This document shows positions 8,947-17,761 of a stretch of 64,000 nt of DNA, in pieces. The stretch is from NORP259 sp041398705 (GTDB lineage: Bacteria > Planctomycetota > UBA1135 > GCA-002686595). Location of the stretch: NCBI GenBank assembly GCA_041398705.1, contig JAWKUI010000003.1:434001-498000 (forward strand), given 5' to 3'. The stretch's first letter is position 1; every line of letters starts with the position of its first letter. The notes beneath the pieces are model-generated. The model was not told the DNA's origin. It saw nothing but the letters and a program-made list of their open reading frames with translations, and searched no databases. Position numbers and translations under genes: made by a program.

Positions 8947-9714
8947 ATGCCCTCCCCCCGCCGCCGGACCTGGTGGACCGCCCTTGGCTGGTCCTCGCTG
9001 CTGCACGCGGCGGTTCTGGTGGGGCTGCCCCTGGCATTGGGGCTGCATTGGCTGAAAGCGCGCCCGCCGAAAGGCCAGCGCCCCTTGCCCGTGACCCTGC
9101 GCTTCGAGCCGGTCTATGCCGCCGAAGCCGAACCCGAACCGGTGCTCGCTCCGCCGATCGAGATGCCCGAGGTCGATCTGCTGCCGGACCCCGATCCGAT
9201 CGAACCCGAGTTCGAGCCTGCGGCCGACTTCCCCGATCCCCTCGCTGACGCAGACCCCGAGCCCGAACCGCCCACCCAGACCCAACCCCAATGGCAAGCC
9301 CCCAAGGGCCTCGCCGATGGGCGCCCCAAGGAAGCCGAGGAGCTCGAAACCCAAGACGGCCCGGTCACCCTGCCCGAGCCACCCCCGCCCGTCGAACCGC
9401 CTCCGCCCTCCGAACCCGAAATCGGCGAACCGATCGAAGTCGACTGGGAGCCCACCCCCCTCGACCAGTTCTGCCCCTCCCCGCACTACCCCGCCGCCGC
9501 CCGGCGCCGCGCCTGGCACGGCGAAGTGCTGCTCGTACTCACCGTCGAACCCGACGGCCACGTGAGCGCCGTGCGCATCCTGCAATCGAGCGGCTACACC
9601 GTACTCGACGAAGAAGCGCGCAAGACCCTCTCCACCTGGCGCTTCGCCCCTGCCCCGGCCGGCGCCCACGCCACCGAACTGCAACGCCGCATCCGGTTCG
9701 TGCTGCCGGACTGA
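8947..9714 (+). CDS. tonB: Energy-transducing protein TonB
   Basis: 255 residues with the three TonB parts in order: an N-terminal membrane anchor (TALGWSSLLHAAVLVGLPLA, about 10-33), a long periplasmic Pro/Glu-rich spacer (about 40-170, many PE/EP/DP dipeptides), and a C-terminal TonB domain (about 172-255: PHYPAAARRRAWHGEVLLVL, then EPDGHVSAVRILQSSGY, then LDEEARKTLSTWRFAPA). It couples the inner-membrane proton-motive force to outer-membrane receptors. It is divergent from the receptor at 8736 with about 210 bp between, which must hold both promoters. No Shine-Dalgarno sequence is visible before this ATG. Confidence 0.92.
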   Translation: MPSPRRRTWWTALGWSSLLHAAVLVGLPLALGLHWLKARPPKGQRPLPVTLRFEPVYAAEAEPEPVLAPPIEMPEVDLLPDPDPIEPEFEPAADFPDPLADADPEPEPPTQTQPQWQAPKGLADGRPKEAEELETQDGPVTLPEPPPPVEPPPPSEPEIGEPIEVDWEPTPLDQFCPSPHYPAAARRRAWHGEVLLVLTVEPDGHVSAVRILQSSGYTVLDEEARKTLSTWRFAPAPAGAHATELQRRIRFVLPD

Positions 9715-9834
9715 AGCCTGGGCCCGGTGGATCCGGTGCCCATTTCCGGATGGAGGCCGGCTCGCGCCTGCAGGGCCACGGCCGAACAGGTTGGCGTGTT
9801 GCCCTTCCAAGGCAGGAGTATCGCCGGATGCCGA

Positions 9835-10725
9835 CTACCTGCGGAACAGCCGCTGAAGGCCTCCGAACCAAAGGAAGGCCAATCCAGCCAGACCTACCAG
9901 CGCGGACACCTTGGGCTGGCCGGCCCAGAAACCCAGCGCCGCCAATCCCAGCAGGCCGATGCCGATGAAAACAACCAAGCAGCCGGCGACCTTTTCACCG
10001 CCGGATCTGGTCAGGTCATGGGCGAATTCGGGAACCACGACGGCCGAGCGCGCAGCGTCCGTGGCCGCCGATTGCTGCGCCTGCACGAGCATTTCAGGCG
10101 GAGAATCGAACATGTCGGTGAACGAGTAGCGCATGCCTTGTTTCGTCCTCAGGGTGACCCCTGAAGACAAGGCGCCCGTTTGCGTCGTTATCGATTCGAT
10201 TTGCCCGTGGGGGATCGAAGCAATGGCCTGCCGGTCCCCGTCCGGTGCGTTGCCGTCCAGGATGAGCACGCGGGATTCGGTGATGGCGATTACGTACTCC
10301 CGGCTCTTGTCCAGAAAGTCCCCGGCGATCGGGATCAGGCGCAACGCGAAGGGGCTCGGCCGGCGTCCGTGGTGCACACTCAAGCAGGTTTCGCCGGCGA
10401 CCAACAGCGGGGTCACGCGATCCCGGCGGGTTTGACCTTTTGCCAGGTGCCCCTTCAGGATCGCACCCCGGACACCACCGAGCTGGCTGCGGAACATAGC
10501 GAGCAGTTGCGGGCCGGCGGCCCGGGCCTGCGACTCTCCGTACCCGACGCGGGTAAGTTCGAGCACGATGCGATCGATGAGTGGGCCCTCTTCCTCGCCA
10601 GCCACGAGGCGCTCCAGGATCGCCTGCGCGGGGAGTTTCTCAAACATCGCCTGGGCGGCGGCGGAGTCCACCGGCGCATGCGCATCGGCGCCACCTGTGG
10701 AGTGGGGGTCGTGGGGAGGGGTCAT
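9835..10725 (-). CDS. Putative PH-like domain membrane protein
   Basis: About 296 residues. The start at 10725 is chosen over an upstream ATG at 10794 because AGGAG (10735-10739) lies 9 bp before it. The N-terminal 150 residues are helical and polar; residues about 155-235 (VIAITESRVLILDG ... IPHGQIESITTQTG ... GVTLRTKQGMRYSF) have the strand pattern of a bacterial pleckstrin-like domain; the last 60 residues carry two hydrophobic segments (VAGCLVVFIGIGLLGLAALG and SALVGLAGLAFLWFGGL). It is probably an inner-membrane protein with a cytosolic PH-like part. Function is unknown. It is divergent from the AlkC-type gene. Confidence 0.6.
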   Translation of the reverse strand: MTPPHDPHSTGGADAHAPVDSAAAQAMFEKLPAQAILERLVAGEEEGPLIDRIVLELTRVGYGESQARAAGPQLLAMFRSQLGGVRGAILKGHLAKGQTRRDRVTPLLVAGETCLSVHHGRRPSPFALRLIPIAGDFLDKSREYVIAITESRVLILDGNAPDGDRQAIASIPHGQIESITTQTGALSSGVTLRTKQGMRYSFTDMFDSPPEMLVQAQQSAATDAARSAVVVPEFAHDLTRSGGEKVAGCLVVFIGIGLLGLAALGFWAGQPKVSALVGLAGLAFLWFGGLQRLFRR

Positions 10726-10934
10726 GGGCCGGGGCTCCTGTGTATGGGATTGCCTTCGGGCAAGGGTGCGGCCCAGATGCGGCGATATTGCCATGGAAAA
10801 GGAGACTCGGGCGATTCCCGGGCATGTTCTGCCGAGACCCTGCCGGTTGGCCGTCGAGTTCAGAGGCCCCAGGGATCGGCGGACAGGAGTGGTGCCCGAT
10901 TGATCTGCCGCGCGAACTTGGGTGCAATCCGCCT

Positions 10935-12050
10935 GTGGAACCCTTCAAGAATCTGATCCACGAGGGCCTGGCCTTCGAGCTCGGGGATCGTGTGCGGGCG
11001 GTGGTGGCGGACTTTCCGACGCGGGCGTTTCGGGCGGCGGTGCGGGGGAGGCTCGAGGCGCTTGAGTTGAAGGATCGGGCGAAGTGCGTGGGGGAGGCGC
11101 TCTGGGTGCACGTGCCGGGGGATGCCGCCCGGCGGTTCGGCGTGTTGACCGAAGCGGTGCGCGGCATACCGCCGATCGGCAGCGACGAGTTGCAATCGGG
11201 CTGGGCGATGTTTCCGCTCGACATGGTGTTGTTCGAGCATGGGCCCGAGGCGTGGCGGTCGGCGATGGACTTTGCGTATGAACTCACCCAGCGATTCACG
11301 GCGGAGTTCGGGGTGCGCAGCCTGTTGATCGCGGATCCCGAACGTACGTTGAAGGAATTGCTCGCGTGGACCGGGGATGACAGCGTGCACGTGCGGCGAT
11401 TGGTCTCGGAAGGCACGCGGCCGCGGCTGCCGTGGGGTGTGCAGCTTGCGGCGTTTGTGGCGGATCCGCGGCCGACGCGGCCCTTGCTCGAGGCTTTGGC
11501 GGACGATCCCGAGGAGTACGTGCGCCGCAGCGTGGCGAACCACTGGAACGACATCGCGAAGGACCATCCCGAGTACGTGGTCGAGGCGATGGGGCAGTGG
11601 TGGCGGCCGGCGGATCCGAACCGGGTGCGGCTCGTGCGCCATGCCTGCCGGACGCTGGTGAAACAGGGGCACGGCGGGGCCTTGGCCTTGCTGGGCCACG
11701 GTCGGCCGCGCATCGATGGCCTGCGGTTCGAGTTGCGGCCCCGGAAGTTGACCCTCGGCGGCACCCTCGAGGCCCGGGTCGCCTTGCAGTCGAGCGCGAA
11801 GGAGTCCCAATCGCTGATCGTCGATTACCGCTTCCACCTGGTGCGCGCCGGTGGCAAGACCGGGGAGAAGGTCTTCAAGGGGGGCAAACTCACCTTGGCT
11901 CCCGGCGCCAAGGAGAATCTGGTGCATCGCTTCCCCCTGCGTCCGGTCACCACGCGTCGCTACTATCCCGGCAAGACCCGCGTGGAACTGCTCATCAACG
12001 GCGAGGTGCTCGCTGAGGGCGAGTTCACACTCTTGGTACCGGGTCCGTAG
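10935..12050 (+). CDS. alkC: AlkC-type DNA alkylation-repair glycosylase (HEAT-like repeats plus Ig-like tail)
   Basis: Starting at GTG 10935 gives 371 residues beginning VEPFKNLIHEGLAFE, the N-terminal hallmark of the AlkC family. Residues about 1-255 are a superhelical HEAT-like array (GDDSVHVRRLVSEGTRPRLPWG and DDPEEYVRRSVANHWNDI are typical), and residues about 260-371 form a beta-rich domain (ELRPRKLTLGGTLEARVALQS onward) matching the immunoglobulin-like domain known in longer AlkC proteins. AlkC removes 3-methyladenine-type lesions without base flipping. The frame stays open upstream of 10935, but there is no good start or family similarity there. It lies 36 bp before the copper oxidase gene and may share its transcript. 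Confidence 0.85.
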   Translation: MEPFKNLIHEGLAFELGDRVRAVVADFPTRAFRAAVRGRLEALELKDRAKCVGEALWVHVPGDAARRFGVLTEAVRGIPPIGSDELQSGWAMFPLDMVLFEHGPEAWRSAMDFAYELTQRFTAEFGVRSLLIADPERTLKELLAWTGDDSVHVRRLVSEGTRPRLPWGVQLAAFVADPRPTRPLLEALADDPEEYVRRSVANHWNDIAKDHPEYVVEAMGQWWRPADPNRVRLVRHACRTLVKQGHGGALALLGHGRPRIDGLRFELRPRKLTLGGTLEARVALQSSAKESQSLIVDYRFHLVRAGGKTGEKVFKGGKLTLAPGAKENLVHRFPLRPVTTRRYYPGKTRVELLINGEVLAEGEFTLLVPGP

Positions 12051-12086
12051 GGGAGCCGGGCCGCGGATTGGGCTACAATCACCGCC

Positions 12087-14174
12087 ATGGGCGCCCGAAT
12101 CCTGCCGATCCTCGTCGTTCTCTGTCTCTTTCCGAACGTGGCCCGGGCCTGGCAGGCGCCGGGTCAGCGGGTCGTCGAGTACGACCTGACCATCACCGAA
12201 ACGGTCGCCCGTCATGCGGGCAAGAAGGGCATCGGCCTGGTGGTCAACGGCACCAGCCCGGCGCCGACGTTGGAATTCACCGAAGGGGACTGGGCGCGCA
12301 TCACGGTGCACAACGGCCTCGAGGACGAAGAGACCTCGCTGCATTGGCACGGGCTCTTGCTGCCCAACCTCGAAGACGGCGTGCCGTATCTGACCACCCC
12401 GACCCTCCATCCGGGGGAGAGCCGCGAGTTCAACTTCCCGCTCAAGCAGGCGGGCACGTATTGGTATCACTCGCACACCGGGCTGCAAGAGCAGCAAGGG
12501 GTGTACGGGGCGATCGTCATCCAGCCGCGGGAGGGGCGGTCTATGGCGTGGGACCGCGAGCACGTCGTAGTGCTCTCCGATTGGACCCACGAAAACCCGA
12601 AAACCGTCATGGGCACGCTTATGTCGGGCAACCACTGGTACTCGATCCAGAAGGGCACGGCCCAGTCGATCTGGGGCGCGTGGCGGGCGGGCAAGTTGCG
12701 CGAGTACTTCCAGCGGGAGAAGTCGCGCATGCCGGCGATGGACATCTCCGACATCGCGTACGACGCGTTCCTCGCGGGCGGGCAGGAGAATCTGGAGCTG
12801 GAGGCGTTGCCCGGGGAACGGGTCCTGCTGCGTTTCGTCAACGCGGCGGCGTCGAGCTACTTCCACGTGACTTCGGCCCTGGGGCCGCTGAACGTGGTCG
12901 CCGCCGATGGCCAGCCGGTGGAACCGGTGGAGATCCCGCGTCTGCTCATGGGGATCGCGGAGACCTACGACGTGGTGATCGAGATGCCTGCCGAACCCGC
13001 CCGGATCGAGGTCCGCGCCACCTCGCACGATGTGACCGGGCACGCGTCGGTGTGGCTTGGACATGGGCCCGATCGTCCCGCGAACGATCCGCCGGCGGCA
13101 GACCTCTACACGATGAAAGAGGCCGTGGCCGCGGGCCTGGCGAGCCAGTTGGAAGGCCCGGGCCTGGAAGCCATCCACCGCGAGCGGGCGTTTGCCCCCT
13201 ACGAATACCTGAAGTCCCCGGTGCCCACGACCCTGGTCGGCGCGGATGACGAATCAAACGTGCGCGAACTCACGATGCACTTGACCGGGGACATGAAACG
13301 CTACCTCTGGGGCATCAACGGCGAAGCCCTGTTCGAGAACGCGGTCATCCCGGTGAAACGCGACGAGGTGCTGCGCATCACCTTCATCAACGACACGATG
13401 ATGCACCACCCGATGCACCTGCACGGGCACTTCTTCCGCGTTTTGAACCGATTTGGGGAATATTCGCCGCTCAAGCACACCGTCGACGTTCCGCCCATGG
13501 GCCGGCGCACGATCGAGTGGGTGGCGGACCAGGACGCGGGCGATTGGTTCTTCCACTGCCACATCCTCTACCACATGGATGCGGGCATGGCGCGGGTCTT
13601 TTCGTATGAGGAGCTCGGTCCCGATCATGCGCCGAACATTCCCTCGGCCTTGATGGATCCGCGGCACTTCATGGTGCACGGCATGTTGATGGAGGGCATG
13701 AGCATGGGCCAGGCGATGCTCATGCGCGGGCGCAACGATTTCTATGTGCGCTGGGAATACGCCGATCCGATGCACATGGGCATGCATATGGGGATGCCCA
13801 TGATGCACCACGACCAGGAGATGGACTTGGGCTACTCGCGGTACATCGACCAGAACAATTCGTGGTTCGCGGCGTACCGCCTGGCGAAGATGGAGAACAC
13901 GGACGACCGCGGTGTGGTGGGCTATCGCCACCGCCTGCCGTACCTCGTCTGGAGCACCCTGAGCCTCGATACCCGCGGCGATGCACGTTTCGACCTGGAG
14001 AAGATGCTGCAGCTCACCCCGCGCCTCGACATGGACCTCGCCTGGCGCTACGACACCGCGACGAACAGCGAATGGCATGCGACCTTGATGTTCGCCCTCA
14101 GCCGCGAGTTCTCCTTGGCGGCGATGGAGCACTCGGACCATGGCACGATGCTGGGCTTTGGGTTCCAATTCTGA
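12087..14174 (+). CDS. Multicopper oxidase (CopA-like) with Met/His-rich linker and C-terminal barrel-like domain
   Basis: 695 residues with a cleavable signal (to about residue 22). Cupredoxin copper ligands are complete: HWHG (86-89), HSHT (128-131), HHPMHLHGH (440-448) and HCHILYHMDAGM (490-501), i.e. one type 1 and a trinuclear T2/T3 site. Residues about 523-580 are Met/His-rich (HGMLMEGMSMGQAMLM and PMHMGMHMGMPMMHH), as in copper-resistance oxidases. Residues about 581-695 continue with amphipathic strands (VGYRHRLPYLVWST, DMDLAWRYDTATN) ending in Phe, resembling the outer-membrane protein CopB rather than CopA. A periplasmic or outer-membrane-attached Cu(I) oxidase is likely. Normal CopA ends near residue 600, so this looks like a CopA-CopB-like fusion. 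Confidence 0.9.
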   Translation: MGARILPILVVLCLFPNVARAWQAPGQRVVEYDLTITETVARHAGKKGIGLVVNGTSPAPTLEFTEGDWARITVHNGLEDEETSLHWHGLLLPNLEDGVPYLTTPTLHPGESREFNFPLKQAGTYWYHSHTGLQEQQGVYGAIVIQPREGRSMAWDREHVVVLSDWTHENPKTVMGTLMSGNHWYSIQKGTAQSIWGAWRAGKLREYFQREKSRMPAMDISDIAYDAFLAGGQENLELEALPGERVLLRFVNAAASSYFHVTSALGPLNVVAADGQPVEPVEIPRLLMGIAETYDVVIEMPAEPARIEVRATSHDVTGHASVWLGHGPDRPANDPPAADLYTMKEAVAAGLASQLEGPGLEAIHRERAFAPYEYLKSPVPTTLVGADDESNVRELTMHLTGDMKRYLWGINGEALFENAVIPVKRDEVLRITFINDTMMHHPMHLHGHFFRVLNRFGEYSPLKHTVDVPPMGRRTIEWVADQDAGDWFFHCHILYHMDAGMARVFSYEELGPDHAPNIPSALMDPRHFMVHGMLMEGMSMGQAMLMRGRNDFYVRWEYADPMHMGMHMGMPMMHHDQEMDLGYSRYIDQNNSWFAAYRLAKMENTDDRGVVGYRHRLPYLVWSTLSLDTRGDARFDLEKMLQLTPRLDMDLAWRYDTATNSEWHATLMFALSREFSLAAMEHSDHGTMLGFGFQF

Positions 14175-14214
14175 GCGCCCCGGACGGTTTCGGGAGGTCG
14201 ATCGGGGGGAACCT

Positions 14215-14237
14215 GGCGAGGGGAGGTTGGCCTCGCC
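14215..14237 (+). terminator. Possible hairpin after the copper oxidase gene
   Basis: GGCGAGG (14215-14221) pairs with CCTCGCC (14231-14237) over a 9-nt loop. There is no T-run behind it. It is the only inverted repeat noted in this intergenic gap. Confidence 0.3.
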
Positions 14238-14347
14238 CAGCCTGAACGTATTCTGTGCAGCATTGCCGGGGTGTGGCCAGAAACCTCGGCGCAGCGCCTT
14301 CTCATTCCAGCGGCATTCCACCGGGCTTTCGTGCCCGACTTGCAACC

Positions 14348-14902
14348 ATGAAGCAGATTCGGAAAGGGACCCTGATCGCCTTGCTCGCTGCAGTTTTTCC
14401 CGCATGCCATGCGTGCGAACATCAAACGCTGGAGACCGGTGCTGAGTGGGACGTGGGCAGCCCATGGAAGCGCATCATCCCTGGTCAGGATCATCTAGGG
14501 GCCGAGCCCCTGGCACCGGGGAGTTTTGCTTGGGTGCCCGAGCTAGCCCAGGCGGAGGCCCAAGCGCTCTTGGTAAATGCGCCGTGGGTCGCCGTGCCGG
14601 AGGCGGATGCGGAACGCTTCGGGGGGAAGTTGTTGAATCCGGAGTCTGGCAATCAGGGAGTGCTGGTTTTGTTGCGCGGCGTGCAGACCGAAGTCCGGAA
14701 ACAAGATCAGTCTCTAGCGCAAAACGACAAACTGCAGCTGGATTGGCTCCCGGATCGTGTGCATGTCCTCCATTTGACAAGCCGGCATGGATTGGGAGCC
14801 CGGGAGCGCAATCGAGCCGTGATCGCAATCTTGCCGTCCGCTCCGGAGGAAGTCTGGCCGATGGCCATGGCGGTGATTTTCGATTGCGGGCGCGGCCTGT
14901 AG
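14348..14902 (+). CDS. Hypothetical secreted protein
   Basis: 184 residues from ATG 14348. An N-terminal KQIRKG then hydrophobic LIALLAAVFPACHAC suggests Sec export; the cysteines after PA could serve a lipobox but the fit is loose. The remainder is a soluble, mixed-fold region with no motif recognised. It is followed by a converging membrane-protein gene. The upstream in-frame extension to 14255 lacks signal-peptide character and is not used. Confidence 0.55.
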   Translation: MKQIRKGTLIALLAAVFPACHACEHQTLETGAEWDVGSPWKRIIPGQDHLGAEPLAPGSFAWVPELAQAEAQALLVNAPWVAVPEADAERFGGKLLNPESGNQGVLVLLRGVQTEVRKQDQSLAQNDKLQLDWLPDRVHVLHLTSRHGLGARERNRAVIAILPSAPEEVWPMAMAVIFDCGRGL

Positions 14903-14927
14903 TCCGCTCTCCATCCCCACGGCGGAA

Positions 14928-15407
14928 TCAATCGGGGTAGTAGCGCCAGCCATCCGCCGGGCTGTACCAATACTTCGTTGTGCGCGCGCCGACGTACCAA
15001 TCGAGGTAGAAGCCCCCGTGCTCGGCGGAGTCGGTCAAGTAGAAGTGGGGAGCCAGGCCCGGGTGCAGGGGCTTGTAGTCGTGCAGGTCTCCGGGGAAAA
15101 CCCCGGTGCTGCGCTCCTGCTCGTAGATCCAAGCGACCATCGCTCCCGCTTCTTCGCGCAGCTTCTGGTGCTGGTACACCAGCCACAACTGCCAGGGCAC
15201 GATGGCCAGGCCGAGGAACAGGGCGATCTGGACCGCGAAGCGGCGGGAGTACAGCAGCTGTACGGCGGCGAGCAAGTTGCCGATGAGCAGGGCCATCCAA
15301 TACAGGCCGCTCATCACCTCGCCTAGGGTGTACCAAGCCATGTGCGCGCACCAGGCCTCAAGAGCCAGGAGGCCAGCGACGGCGAGGATAGGTTTCCACG
15401 GGGCCAT
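14928..15407 (-). CDS. Hypothetical small membrane protein
   Basis: 159 residues with three hydrophobic segments in the first 85 residues (PILAVAGLLALEAWC, LYWMALLIGNLLAAVQLLY, AVQIALFLGLAIVPWQLWLVY), then a soluble tail of about 75 residues rich in Tyr and Trp that ends TKYWYSPADGWRYYPD. The tail is likely outside the membrane. No family was recognised. It converges on the gene at 14348 with 25 bp between the stops. Confidence 0.6.
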   Translation of the reverse strand: MAPWKPILAVAGLLALEAWCAHMAWYTLGEVMSGLYWMALLIGNLLAAVQLLYSRRFAVQIALFLGLAIVPWQLWLVYQHQKLREEAGAMVAWIYEQERSTGVFPGDLHDYKPLHPGLAPHFYLTDSAEHGGFYLDWYVGARTTKYWYSPADGWRYYPD

Positions 15408-15595
15408 GGCGGAATTCTACCTGGACCCCTTGGATTGCACAGGAGGCCGGGTATCTAGGTGAGATCCCGTCTCGGGCGGTGGGTTGGAGGGCCGTTGGCC
15501 GCGTGAGAAATGGCCGTGCCACCTCCTGAAAATGGCCCGCTCTGGTCCTAGACTTCCATTGTCCGACCGACCTCCAGAACAGGAGTCCCAGAGCC

Positions 15596-15844
15596 ATGAT
15601 CACCCGCCTCACCCTCGCCGCCGCGCTGCTCGCCTTCTCCGTCGCTTGCAAGTCCACCGAAGCGCCGCAGCAGGTCAAACCCTATCCGCTTGCCACCTGC
15701 CTCGTGACCGGCAACGATCTCGGTTCGATGGGGGATCCCTACGTGTTCGTCTACAAGGGCCAAGAGATCAAACTCTGCTGCGAGCCCTGCGTGGATGAGT
15801 TCCAGGCGGATCCGGACGCTTTCCTCGCGAAGCTGCCCAAGTAA
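15596..15844 (+). CDS. Small lipoprotein with YHS/TRASH-like cysteine motif
   Basis: 82 residues. Signal peptide with lipobox-like AFSVAC (cysteine near residue 18). AGGAG at 15581-15585, 10 bp before the ATG, supports the start. The mature part has CLVTGNDLGSMG and then KLCCEPCVDEFQADPDAFLAKL, the spacing of YHS/TRASH-type metal-binding domains (Cys, about 25 residues, Cys-Cys-x-x-Cys-x-x-x-Phe). Such domains bind copper or other soft metals. A role in periplasmic metal handling fits, and a copper oxidase gene lies 1.4 kb upstream, but no direct link is shown. It converges on mqo. Confidence 0.7.
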   Translation: MITRLTLAAALLAFSVACKSTEAPQQVKPYPLATCLVTGNDLGSMGDPYVFVYKGQEIKLCCEPCVDEFQADPDAFLAKLPK

Positions 15845-15891
15845 GGCCGCGCAAGGTCCCTGGGCTGCTCCATGGGATGCGGCTCGGAGGG

Positions 15892-17397
15892 TCAGCCTTC
15901 GGTAGCGTGTAGCCCGAGCACTTCGGAAGTGCGCCGGCGCGACTCGCGGATTTCGTCGGGGTCGAAGCCGTCGAGATCGGCCCACGTCGGCACCAGCCGC
16001 GTCAGCGTCGCACGCCATTCGGGCGTGGCCACCCGGCCAGCAAAACAGCGTTCGAGCACTTCGAGCGCGATGGCGACCGCAGTCGAGGCGCCCGGCGATG
16101 CGCCGAGCAGGGCCGCCAAGGTTCCATCGCCAGCGGTCACGACCTCGGTGCCGAACTCCAGCTTGCCGCCCTCGCCCGGCACGTCCTTGATGATCTGCAC
16201 CCGCTGGCCGGCCACCTGCAGCGTCCAGTCTTCGGCGCGAGCGCCCGGGTAGTACTGGCGCAGGGTTTCGAGCCGCTCTTCTTTGTCTTGCAGCACCTGC
16301 CCGAGCAGGTAGCGGGTGAGATTGAGGTTGTCGAGGCCCGCTTGCAGCATCGGCCGCAGGTTGTGCAGGTCGATGGACTCGAACAGGTCGAGGAACGATC
16401 CGTGTTTGAGGAACTTCGTATTGAAGCCCGCGTAGGGGCCGAACAGCAGTTCGCGGCGCCCATCGATCACGCGCGAATCCAAGTGCGGCATGGACATGGG
16501 CGGGGAGCCCTGGGCCTGCTTGCCGTAGACCTTGGCGTGGTGCTGCGCGATGACCTCGGGATTCGTGCAGCGCAGCCATTGCCCGCTGACCGGGAAACCG
16601 GCGTAGCCCTGGCCTTCGGGCACGTCGCAATCTTCGAGCAGGGTGAGCGCCGCGCCGCCCGCGCCGAGAAACAGGAACTTCGCGTGCACCCATTGCTCGC
16701 GGCCCGTGAGCCGGGACTCGACCAACAGGCGCCACGGCGCGTGGCGGCCGCGTTCGACTCGCACCACCTGGGCATTCAGTACCAGGTCGAAGTCGGGCTG
16801 CCCATCCAGGTGGAAAAACAGGGTTTCGGTGAGCGCACCGAAGTTCATGTCGGTGCCGGAATCGATGCGCGTGGCCGCCAGGACCTGGCCCGGATCGCGG
16901 CCTTGCATCATGAGCGGGATCCATTCCTCCAGCCGGCGCCGGTCGTCCGTGAACTCCATCTCCCGGAAGAAGGGCGAACGAACCATCGCCTCCTGGCGGG
17001 CCTTCAGGAAGTGCATGTCCCGCTCGCCCATCACGAGGCTCATGTGGGGGATCGGGCGAATGAATCGATCCGGGTGGCGGATGATGCCGGCTTCGGTCAG
17101 GGCCGACCAGAATTGGCGGCTCAGTTCGAACTGGTGGGCGATGCGCTCGGCTTTCGAGATGTCGATCGAGCCATCGGCAGCCCGCGGCGTGTAGTTCAGC
17201 TCGCAATAGCCCGAATGCCCCGTGCCCGCGTTGTTCCAGGCGGCGCTGCTCTCGGCACCGACCCGGTCGAGGCGCTCGAAGGCGGCGATGCGCAGGCCCG
17301 GGTCGAGCTGTCGCAGGAAGGTGCCCAGGGTGGCGCTCATGATGCCACCGCCGACCAGGGCGACATCGAGGATGGGGAAGTCGGAGGAATCGGGCAT
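15892..17397 (-). CDS. mqo: Malate:quinone oxidoreductase
   Basis: 501 residues, normal length for Mqo. N-terminal FAD-binding Rossmann motif VALVGGGIMSATLGTFL, followed by the Mqo-specific AAWNNAGTGHSGYCELNYTP and, in the C-terminal half, GFPVSGQWLRC and the conserved FGPYAGFNTKFLKHGS. It oxidises malate to oxaloacetate at the membrane and passes electrons to quinone, bypassing malate dehydrogenase in the TCA cycle. Its start is 3 bp after the stop of the MmcQ-like gene, so it is the last gene of a minus-strand operon with that gene and the interrupted thioredoxin gene. Confidence 0.96.
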   Translation of the reverse strand: MPDSSDFPILDVALVGGGIMSATLGTFLRQLDPGLRIAAFERLDRVGAESSAAWNNAGTGHSGYCELNYTPRAADGSIDISKAERIAHQFELSRQFWSALTEAGIIRHPDRFIRPIPHMSLVMGERDMHFLKARQEAMVRSPFFREMEFTDDRRRLEEWIPLMMQGRDPGQVLAATRIDSGTDMNFGALTETLFFHLDGQPDFDLVLNAQVVRVERGRHAPWRLLVESRLTGREQWVHAKFLFLGAGGAALTLLEDCDVPEGQGYAGFPVSGQWLRCTNPEVIAQHHAKVYGKQAQGSPPMSMPHLDSRVIDGRRELLFGPYAGFNTKFLKHGSFLDLFESIDLHNLRPMLQAGLDNLNLTRYLLGQVLQDKEERLETLRQYYPGARAEDWTLQVAGQRVQIIKDVPGEGGKLEFGTEVVTAGDGTLAALLGASPGASTAVAIALEVLERCFAGRVATPEWRATLTRLVPTWADLDGFDPDEIRESRRRTSEVLGLHATEG

Positions 17398-17400
17398 GGT

Positions 17401-17757
17401 TCAGGCGCCGAGCTGCTTGATCAGCGTCTTCGGGGCTACCGCCCTGTAACTCTCCAGGACGTACCCCTCCAGCAGATCCATCGCCGGCATTTCCCCGGCT
17501 TCGCAGTTGAGGCTGACCCAGCCGTGTTTGCCGAGGCCGTACCCCGTGGACTCCGCGCCGGGCAGGTCGAGGGCGCTCGCCTCCGATTCCGGCAGTTTGA
17601 CGGTCAGCCGCACGCCCCCGCGGCCGTGCGCATCGACGAAAACGAAGATCTTCTTGCGCACCTTGACCACCGTGTGCTCCCAGGGGTGATCCTCCCAGGC
17701 CTCGGGCAAGGTCAAGGCGAAGTCGCGCAGGTGTTCGAAGGGGGACTTGCGGGCCAT
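17401..17757 (-). CDS. MmcQ/YjbR family protein
   Basis: 118 residues, normal for the family. The pattern LRDFALTLPEAWEDHPWEHTVVKVRKKIFVFV near the N-terminus (low-identity 'lPga.e..pw....vk.. kiFa'), the central LTVKLPESEASAL, and HGWVSLNCEAGEMP near the C-terminus are the family signature. These are small CyaY-like-fold, possibly DNA-binding proteins of unknown role. It starts 4 bp after the stop of the thioredoxin reading frame and ends 3 bp before mqo, so the three are probably co-transcribed. Confidence 0.85.
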   Translation of the reverse strand: MARKSPFEHLRDFALTLPEAWEDHPWEHTVVKVRKKIFVFVDAHGRGGVRLTVKLPESEASALDLPGAESTGYGLGKHGWVSLNCEAGEMPAMDLLEGYVLESYRAVAPKTLIKQLGA

Positions 17758-17761
17758 GGCG

